A stretch of 9,683 nucleotides of DNA from an uncultured Ruminococcus sp. Lineage in GTDB: Bacteria; Bacillota; Clostridia; Oscillospirales; Ruminococcaceae. Positions 5,304 through 9,683 of this stretch are shown piece by piece. Under the pieces are notes generated by a model. That model saw nothing but the letters and a program-made list of their open reading frames with translations, ran no database searches and had not been told where the DNA came from. The stretch's first letter is position 1. Each line of letters starts with the position of its first letter. Where the stretch lies: positions 1 to 9,683 of the forward strand of contig CALANW010000094.1 of the NCBI GenBank assembly GCA_937926145.1, written 5' to 3'. The position numbers and the translations under genes were made by a program.

Positions 5304-5711
5304 TTATTCTGTAAGAGCCTTGCCCAAAGTCTTGCATTTTTCAAGATCATCATCGGACGGAGCATCATTTGCGATAACACCCTCGCCGCCGACAAGAACA
5401 GCACCGTCGGATTCAACTCTGGTTTCCCAGTTTCTCATCCATTCGCCGTCGCCCCAGCCGTAAGAACCGAAAAGTCCTACCTTTTTGCCGCTGAGTCTGC
5501 TCTCGATCTCGGTGAAGAACGGGTCAAACTCGCCCTCTTCGAGCATTTCAGCACCCATTGCAGGACAGCCGAATGCGATAGCGTCATAATCCTCAACATT
5601 GCCCGAGAATTCGGAAACTGTGAAGAGTTCTGCGCCTGCACCCTCTGCAACTGCCTTTGCCATAGCCTCGGTATTGCCTGTGCCGCTCCAATAAATTACT
5701 GCTGTTTTCAT
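5304..5711 (-). CDS. Short-chain flavodoxin
   Basis: A 135-residue FMN-binding electron carrier of the short-chain flavodoxin family, close in length to clostridial flavodoxins. The phosphate-binding loop is WSGTGNTEAMA (8-18); FMN-contact loops are GCPAMGAE (48-55) and GSYGWGDGEWMRNW (82-95), the latter typical of anaerobe flavodoxins. It is soluble with no signal peptide. Flavodoxin commonly replaces ferredoxin when iron is scarce, which agrees with the operator-like palindromes upstream of its operon. ATG 5711 follows AGGAGG by eight bases, a near-perfect ribosome site. It lies 16 bases after the DUF3793 gene and is likely co-transcribed. Frequent GCT and GCA codons hint at high expression. 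Confidence 0.95.
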   Translation of the reverse strand: MKTAVIYWSGTGNTEAMAKAVAEGAGAELFTVSEFSGNVEDYDAIAFGCPAMGAEMLEEGEFDPFFTEIESRLSGKKVGLFGSYGWGDGEWMRNWETRVESDGAVLVGGEGVIANDAPSDDDLEKCKTLGKALTE

Positions 5712-5727
5712 AAACTTTTCCTCCTAA

Positions 5728-6306
5728 TTAATCTGATAAGTTCACAAGGGTTTGGTAAATATCCGCTCCCCCGTTTAATTTACTGCACAGAAAATTTCTG
5801 CACCTATCGTAATCCGCAAATGTACGCCGAGCGTTCTCGACACTTCCGTAAACCTTCCAAGCACCGCAGAGCTTGAAATTCTCGCCCTTGTTCTCAATGA
5901 ATCCCATAACATCTTCAACGGGATAGCCAAGGAAAACGCCGATCTCGTGAGGGAAACTTTCACTTCCGCCGATGCGTTCCGAAAGTCGGTCAAGACATTC
6001 ATCGGCCGTCATATCCGAGGTGTATCCGTAACGTTCGAGTATCGTTTTCACCGAGCTGTCTGCAAGACGCTTCGCAAGCTGTTCCCTGCTGTAAACAAGT
6101 ATGAGCGAGCGGTTTTTGCAGCTGCACAATATCCTGCTCGCAAGTCCGAGCGCCGCAGTTCTGCGGTTGAAATACTGAGAATGAAATTCAAGGTCAAATT
6201 CCGAAGATGAAAGCGAAAAAAGGCTTGCGCACTTTATTCCGAGCAAAGTCGGCGCTGTATGGAACGCGAGCTTTCTTCCAAAGCTGTTATACTCCGCTTT
6301 TGACAT
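5728..6306 (-). CDS. DUF3793 family protein
   Basis: A 192-residue protein of unknown function. Family marks are LAFHTAPTLLGIKCASLF (13-30), the central FPHEIGVFLGYPVEDVMGFI (118-137), and CGAWKVYG (147-154) followed by an acidic Tyr/Cys segment (ADYDRCRNFLC, 164-174). No membrane segment, signal peptide or known catalytic motif is evident, though the conserved His and Cys residues could bind metal or a cofactor. DUF3793 genes are known near flavodoxin and feo genes in Clostridia, and here the gene leads an operon with flavodoxin under two iron-box-like palindromes. A role in iron-limited redox metabolism is therefore inferred from context only. ATG 6306 follows GAGGTG at good spacing. Confidence 0.93.
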   Translation of the reverse strand: MSKAEYNSFGRKLAFHTAPTLLGIKCASLFSLSSSEFDLEFHSQYFNRRTAALGLASRILCSCKNRSLILVYSREQLAKRLADSSVKTILERYGYTSDMTADECLDRLSERIGGSESFPHEIGVFLGYPVEDVMGFIENKGENFKLCGAWKVYGSVENARRTFADYDRCRNFLCSKLNGGADIYQTLVNLSD

Positions 6307-6315
6307 TCTATCACC

Positions 6316-6411
6316 TCATTCTCGATTAGCTGTCGCTAACCATATTGTACAAGCTGCTGCAACCAGATTTCCGACAATGAATCTCAACAAGTCATCGCTG
6401 CGCACCAGCAA
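6316..6411 (-). CDS. Possible 31-residue membrane peptide upstream of the DUF3793 gene
   Basis: From TTG 6411, six bases after AGGGA, an open frame reads MLVRSDDLLRFIVGNLVAAA and continues CTIWLATANRE to a TGA at 6316-6318. The middle (about 11-27) is a plausible single membrane helix with an N-terminal charged head. The stop overlaps the GAGGTG ribosome site of the DUF3793 gene, which starts 9 bases later, a layout typical of coupled genes. Against it, the start is not ATG, the frame is short, and its 3' end contains an operator-like palindrome (encoding LATAN). I do not recognise a family. It could be chance. Confidence 0.3.
   Translation of the reverse strand: MLVRSDDLLRFIVGNLVAAACTIWLATANRE
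6325..6349 (-). promoter_or_regulatory. Operator-like palindrome near the DUF3793 start, with possible second -10
   Basis: ATTAGCTGTCGCTAAC (6325-6340) has perfect TTAGC/GCTAA arms and lies 19 bases upstream of the start codon. On the minus strand TACAAT (6349-6344) lies three bases before it and could be a -10 box, but no good -35 is at the right distance. The palindrome matches those at the feo promoter, so the two operons probably share one regulator. Confidence 0.65.
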
Positions 6412-6548
6412 TGCTTTTCCCTGATTATTATACTCACATCGTCAAGAAAAATTCGTTTATGCGGAAAATCCGTGCCATTTGCATTTTACCGAACGATAAA
6501 AACGCCCAAAATGATTTTCGATGCAGTATTTATCGTTTTGCTTTTTTA
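6412..6548 (-). other. Leader between promoter and DUF3793 operon with a 9-bp inverted repeat
   Basis: This stretch is transcribed from the promoter at 6573-6602 but holds no clear gene. AACGATAAA (6492-6500) and TTTATCGTT (6529-6537) form a 9-bp inverted repeat with a 28-base interior, right after the operator. A TATAAT (6432-6427) is present but has no -35 at suitable spacing. The leader of roughly 250 bases is longer than translation needs, so regulatory RNA or the small frame at 6316-6411 may explain it. Nothing matched a known riboswitch by eye. Confidence 0.4.
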
Positions 6549-6602
6549 GTTAGCATTCGCTAACCTGTACACAGTATAACACGGCACAGTATTGTTTGTC
6601 AA
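6549..6602 (-). promoter_or_regulatory. Promoter and operator-like palindrome of the DUF3793-flavodoxin operon
   Basis: On the minus strand, TTGACA (6602-6597) is followed after 18 bases by TATACT (6578-6573). Eight bases on is GTTAGCGAATGCTAAC (6549-6564), perfect in both six-base arms and the best copy of the palindrome in the window. The 8-base gap between -10 and palindrome is the same as at the feo promoter. This is strong positional evidence that one repressor controls both. Confidence 0.85.
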
Positions 6603-6622
6603 GCATAACTTTTACTGTGCCG
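6582..6622. repeat. 10-bp inverted repeat flanking the -35 of the DUF3793 promoter
   Basis: CGGCACAGTA (6582-6591) and TACTGTGCCG (6613-6622) are exact reverse complements with arm centres 31 bp apart, about three helical turns. The -35 box lies between them, and one arm fills the promoter spacer. It may be a second operator, or a long-looped hairpin at the end of the upstream regulator gene. There is no T-run to support an ordinary terminator. Confidence 0.6.
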
Positions 6623-6652
6623 CAATATTTTTTGCAAAGCCAAATAAAAAGG

Positions 6653-7030
6653 TCAGTTCTTTTTATGGCAGGTTTCGATATGATTTTTTAGATGCTCAAA
6701 GGATTCCTGACTGAAATTATGTTCAAGGCGGCAGGCATCTTCGGCAGCTGTCTTTTCATTTACGCCGATGCCTACGAGCCAGTCTGTAAGGACAGTGTGG
6801 CGCTCATAAACGCTCGCAGCGGCAGCTCTGCCCTCTTCGGTGAAGGTTATATAGCCGTCCTTGTCCATTTTTATAAATCCGCCGTCTTTGAGAAGTCCCA
6901 CCGCGCGGCAGACGCTCGGCTTCGACACGTTCATTTCATTCGCGATATCAATAGAACGGACATCGCCGTTTTTGCTTAAAATATATATCGTTTCGAGGTA
7001 GTCCTCGCCCGATTGTCTGAGCTTTGCCAT
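6653..7030 (-). CDS. DtxR-family metal-dependent transcriptional repressor
   Basis: A 125-residue cytoplasmic regulator. It has an N-terminal winged helix-turn-helix (about 5-70; IDIANEMNVSKPSVCRAVGL as recognition region) and a metal-binding dimerisation domain. Expected ligands are all visible: Asp10 and Glu13 in EDYLETIY, His78 in YERHTVL, and Cys100, Glu103 and His104 in EDACRLEHNFS. The Cys at the third position resembles iron-responsive DtxR/IdeR more than Mn-responsive MntR, which has Glu there, but the length is MntR-like, with no C-terminal SH3 domain. It sits between a broken kinase and the iron-regulated flavodoxin operon and is the best candidate to bind the nine GTTAGY-N4-RCTAAC sites; that is inference. 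ATG 7030 follows AAGGAG by five bases. Confidence 0.93.
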   Translation of the reverse strand: MAKLRQSGEDYLETIYILSKNGDVRSIDIANEMNVSKPSVCRAVGLLKDGGFIKMDKDGYITFTEEGRAAAASVYERHTVLTDWLVGIGVNEKTAAEDACRLEHNFSQESFEHLKNHIETCHKKN

Positions 7031-7088
7031 AAGTTCTCCTTTTATATTCGGCGACTGATTTGAAACAAAATGTACATCTTATATTTAT

Positions 7089-7118
7089 ATTTTACCACTT
7101 CACAGCAATGTTTGTCAA
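7089..7118 (-). promoter_or_regulatory. Promoter of the DtxR-family regulator gene
   Basis: TTGACA (7118-7113) and TAAAAT (7094-7089) are separated by 18 bases on the minus strand, with the start codon about 60 bases further on. Unlike the feo and DUF3793 promoters, no GTTAGC-type palindrome is near it, so the gene does not look autoregulated by that box. Confidence 0.75.
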
Positions 7119-7132
7119 GCAAAACAATAAAA

Positions 7133-9081
7133 TTATGCAATATCATCAGTCGCTTTATACTGATTTATCACCGAAATAAGCTCCTTTGAATTGAGCGGCT
7201 TTGCAAGATGTCTGTTCATACCCGACTTTATGCTTTCCTCGATATCCTCTTGGAACGCATTTGCCGACATAGCAATGATGATCACCGATTCCGCATCGGG
7301 TCGGTCAAGGCTTCTTATCGCGCGCGTAGCTTCATAGCCGTTCATAAGCGGCATCATTACGTCCATAAGTATGACATCGAACTGATACAGCTCCGAGCCC
7401 TTGAACATTTGGACGGCCTCTTCTCCGTTAAGAGCCTCAAATACCGCCGCGCCAGAATCTTCGAGGATATAGCGCGCAATCTCGCGGTTAAGGTCGTCAT
7501 CTTCGACAACGAGGATATTCATTCCCGAAAGGTCGATGCTTTCCTGCGTATCATCAGCGCTTCCCGCCGTGCCGCTGTTTAGTTTATTTATCTTAAACGG
7601 TATCTCGACATAGAAAGTCGTTCCTTTGCCCTTTTCGCTTTCAAGGCGGATAGTTCCGCCGAGCTGATCGACGAGCTTCTTCGTTATCGAAAGTCCGAGC
7701 CCAATTCCCATGTAACCGCCCGATGTTACCGAACTTTCCTGCGTGAATGCTTCAAACGCGCGCTTCTGGAACTCATCTGTCATACCGATGCCGTTGTCCT
7801 TTATTACGAACAGATAGGTCGCGGTATCCTCGGTGCTTGATTTTTCGATGCAGTAGGTTTCGATAGTTCCGCCCTTATTTGTATATTTCACCGCATTGTT
7901 GCCGAGGTTCATAAGTATCTCACGCAGATGGAGCGCTCAGCCCGTCAGGTGGGAATGTTCTATGCTCCGCTCCTTATTCACGAGGGTTATCCCCTTATCC
8001 TGCGCCTGAAGTCCGATGACATTGTTGAAATCATCGAACACGTCCGTAAGCTCGAAAGGGTCTTCCGAGGGAGTTATTTTGCCGAGTTTGAGCCGATTCA
8101 TATCGAGGATAGTATTGACAAGGTTGAGCAGATATTCTGACGAATTCCATATCTTGCGGCGGCACTCACGCTGTTTTTCAACATCATTTTCGTAATGTCC
8201 CGCGATCTCGACCATTCCCCTGATGCCGTTTATAGGCGTTCGCAGGTCATGGCTCATACAGCGAAAAAATTCGTCTTTGAATCGTTGGCGCGCTCAGCTT
8301 CTTCAGCGGTTTCCCTTAAACGTTCGGCAATAGATTCAAGCTCTTAGTTTTTCCTGCTGATTTCACTGTAAAGCTCTTTTCTGCGCTGTTCTTCGACCGT
8401 GATATCGCACCATATATAAATGAGCGCATAGCTTGCGTGGATAACAAGCCAGCCCGGATTTCCAAGCTGTACCCATATAAAAACTCCCGTCGTCACGAAG
8501 AATGCCATTATCAAAACAGCATTGACCCTCGGAGTTATCTTCTTTATGTTAAATTAAACGAGAGCAAGACCTACCGCGGAATAAACCATTATCGAACCAA
8601 CGCCGACCGACATAAACAAAGGACCTCTTGAATATTCCATATTCGGTCCAAGCTCAAAGAATAACCCTGTCACGGGATTTGTCAGCGCCAGCAGACTGTA
8701 TACCATATACGGCAAAAGAATGACTGCCATATCGCGGCGAAGCTTTTTGATAGACTTGCCGTTTTGTATGATAACATAAGCATAGCAGACCCAAACGGCG
8801 GCAAGCATAGGCATCGTCACAACATATATCGTCATGCTTATCTGATAGAACCACCAATTTTGAATAATATTCATAGCAGTCGAAGAAACAATGTCAACAA
8901 CATTTGAAATTATGCTGAAAATAAGGACAATATAGAACACTTTGCCCTGAAAATTATAACTATCCTTTCTGTGTTCGCGGTTCTTGAACAACATAATGAT
9001 AAAAACAGCCAGAGAAAAGTAATCCGTTTCAACGTGCCACATATAATACCCCGTTTTTTGCGCCAAAAGCGCCCCAAGCAT
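7133..9081 (-). pseudogene. Hybrid histidine kinase/response regulator, broken by three stops and a frameshift
   Basis: ATG 9081 follows GGGGAG. The first part (9081-8557) encodes a hydrophobic multi-helix sensor region of 175 residues, ended by TAA at 8554-8556. In the same frame a further membrane and linker part runs to TAA at 8344-8346, then a coiled-coil-like ELESIAERLRETAEEAERAN. One base is missing in the A-run at 8276-8278: restoring it joins AND-S to KDEFFRCMSHDLRTP, the HisKA phospho-acceptor motif. TGA at 7937-7939 then interrupts the link to the HATPase domain (NLGNNAVKY N-box, DNGIGM, GYMGIGLGLS). A receiver domain closes the gene (VVEDDDLN, phospho-acceptor Asp in ILMDVMMP, Lys in AKPLN). 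Corrected length is 649 residues. Catalytic motifs are all kept, so decay is recent or the lesions are sequence errors. No ribosome site precedes the internal ATG at 7912. Confidence 0.9.
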
Positions 9082-9116
9082 ACTTCTCCCCGTTTGGAAA
9101 AAATAGACTTCAATTA

Positions 9117-9145
9117 ATTATAACACACATTTAAACTAATTGCAA
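9117..9145 (-). promoter_or_regulatory. Promoter of the broken kinase gene
   Basis: TTGCAA (9145-9140), 17 bases, then TATAAT (9122-9117) on the minus strand, with TGT just before it resembling an extended -10. The start codon is about 35 bases further on. The promoter looks intact although the gene is broken. Confidence 0.75.
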
Positions 9146-9210
9146 CGATTTTCTGACATATTTGTTTAATATTATTGCCAGAGCATGGATTACGCAGAAA
9201 AATATGACAT

Positions 9211-9242
9211 ATTTAAATTTACCTTCTCTTGTGAGGGAGAAC
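9211..9242 (-). repeat. Degenerate terminal CRISPR repeat
   Basis: The last 10 bases GAGGGAGAAC match the repeat exactly, while the other 22 differ at about nine positions, mostly C-to-T or T-to-C. In crRNA orientation the damage is at the 3' end of the leader-distal repeat, the usual place for decay. This supports the minus-strand orientation. Confidence 0.85.
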
Positions 9243-9605
9243 ATAATGCGTTGTTACGCTTCTACTGCTATGCTTATTTCAATCCACTCCCTCATACGAG
9301 GGAGAACAACAGATTTTTGAGGGTAAAATGAGTTTTTACTGTATTTCAATCCACTCCCTCATACGAGGGAGAACCAGCAGCTTTATTGCAGAAGCCATCT
9401 CTGTAAAAATTTCAATCCACTCCCTCATACGAGGGAGAACATGACAGTGCAGAAAACAAGTATTTCACCAATGACATTTCAATCCACTCCCTCATACGAG
9501 GGAGAACGCCACGGCGCAGTTTTTCAAAGCCGTTCGGCGATTTCAATCCACTCCCTCATACGAGGGAGAACATTTTGACAGCAAGATCAGCGACGACAAG
9601 AAGCT

Positions 9606-9630
9606 ATTTCAATCCACTCCCTCATACGAG
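9606..9630 (-). repeat. Truncated leader-side CRISPR repeat
   Basis: The first 25 plus-strand bases match the repeat perfectly, then sequence switches from the expected GGAGAAC to ACCAGCT. Half of the hairpin stem is lost (only GAG of GAGGGAG remains), so a Cas5d-type nuclease should not process this copy normally. A clean end in an otherwise perfect repeat points to a deletion or an insertion junction. Confidence 0.85.
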
Positions 9631-9683
9631 ACCAGCTATAAAAAGTCAATACCCTAATCCAAATTTTTAGGGAAAACAGGCTG
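9631..9683. other. Unidentified sequence abutting the truncated repeat
   Basis: Where the CRISPR leader is expected there is AT-rich sequence with a small hairpin, CCCTAA (9652-9657) and TTAGGG (9667-9672), 21 bases from the junction. A subterminal hairpin near a sharp junction is seen in IS200/IS605-type elements, but the window ends before any transposase could be seen. It could equally be a rearranged leader. Confidence 0.35.

Larger units (their letters stand above)
9211..9630 (-). CRISPR. CRISPR array, type I-C-like repeat, six spacers
   Basis: Five identical 32-base repeats start at 9276, 9343, 9409, 9476 and 9540, with a degenerate copy at 9211-9242 and a truncated copy at 9606-9630. 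On the plus strand each repeat begins ATTTCAATCC and contains the 7-bp stem CTCCCTC-ATAC-GAGGGAG before a final AAC. Spacers are 9243-9275, 9308-9342, 9375-9408, 9441-9475, 9508-9539 and 9572-9605 (33, 35, 34, 35, 32 and 34 bases). Read on the minus strand the repeat ends GTGGATTGAAAT, typical of type I-C, so crRNA would be made from the minus strand with the leader to the right. No cas gene lies in the window. Spacers at 9441, 9508 and 9572 each have an open frame, as expected of phage or plasmid coding targets. Confidence 0.97.

Noticed and set aside
5143..5337. Minus-strand 64-codon frame across the repeat element and the flavodoxin end
   Set aside because: It overlaps the flavodoxin 3' end in another frame and consists mainly of the inverted-repeat element; no ribosome site.
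6427..6445. Promoter from TATAAT (6432-6427) and TTGACG (6445-6440) in the DUF3793 leader
   Set aside because: The two boxes are only seven bases apart, so they cannot form a working pair.
6346..7076. TGTACA at 6346-6351, 6566-6571 and 7071-7076, near three promoters, as a shared operator
   Set aside because: Six-base palindromes recur by chance in AT-rich DNA, and the positions relative to the -10 boxes are not consistent.
7133..7912. Separate short gene for an ATPase-receiver protein
   Set aside because: The frame continues upstream through the TGA at 7937-7939 into HisKA, and ATG 7912 lies within the conserved N-box with no ribosome site, so it is a fragment of the broken kinase.
9461..9467. 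Extra CRISPR repeat start (ATTTCA) within the spacer at 9441-9475
   Set aside because: Only six bases match the repeat start and the array spacing is regular without it.

Overview
The window looks like chromosomal DNA of a low-to-mid GC anaerobic Firmicute, most likely a Ruminococcus or another Oscillospiraceae gut or rumen bacterium. This is inferred from gene content: two FeoA proteins with FeoB, a FeoB-associated Cys-rich membrane protein, a DUF3793 protein beside a flavodoxin, two-domain DtxR-type regulators, strong AGGAGG-type ribosome sites and a type I-C-like CRISPR repeat. Every gene I can support is on the minus strand, so transcription runs right to left.

Region 1 (39-5112) is a ferrous-iron uptake operon. 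A near-consensus promoter (5009-5037) is followed by a long leader, feoA-2 (4598-4810), feoA-1 (4263-4481), feoB (1672-4182), the small FeoB-associated Cys-rich membrane protein (1419-1589), a DtxR-like protein whose metal ligands are replaced (1048-1422), a membrane-anchored heavy-metal-associated domain protein (637-1002) and a stand-alone HD-GYP protein (39-647). The last genes overlap or are closely spaced. Seven copies of a GTTAGY-N4-RCTAAC palindrome lie around the promoter, in the leader and between feoA-1 and feoB.

Region 2 (5136-5300) is a structured inverted-repeat element. Its left end recurs in opposite orientation at 1-56, at the other end of the feo operon, where it supplies the end of the HD-GYP reading frame.

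Region 3 (5304-6602) is a second operon, DUF3793 protein then flavodoxin. It has a strong promoter and two more copies of the same palindrome. A possible 31-residue membrane peptide may precede the DUF3793 gene.

Region 4 (6653-7118) is a DtxR-family regulator with its own promoter and all expected metal ligands. It is the likely reader of the nine palindromes. The simplest model is that iron-loaded repressor shuts off both iron uptake (feo) and the iron-sparing electron carrier (flavodoxin).

Region 5 (7133-9145) is a decayed hybrid histidine kinase gene. Three in-frame stops and one frameshift break a reading frame whose domains (membrane sensor, HisKA, HATPase, receiver) remain recognisable.

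Region 6 (9211-9683) is a short CRISPR array of six spacers without cas genes in view. The repeat orientation puts the leader on the right, where the first repeat is cut off after 25 of 32 bases and joined to unrelated sequence.

Stretches over 300 bases without an established gene are 4811-5303 (feo leader, promoter, operators and the repeat element), 6307-6652 (DUF3793 leader and promoter, perhaps a tiny gene) and 9082-9683 (kinase promoter and CRISPR array). No tRNA or rRNA gene was seen.
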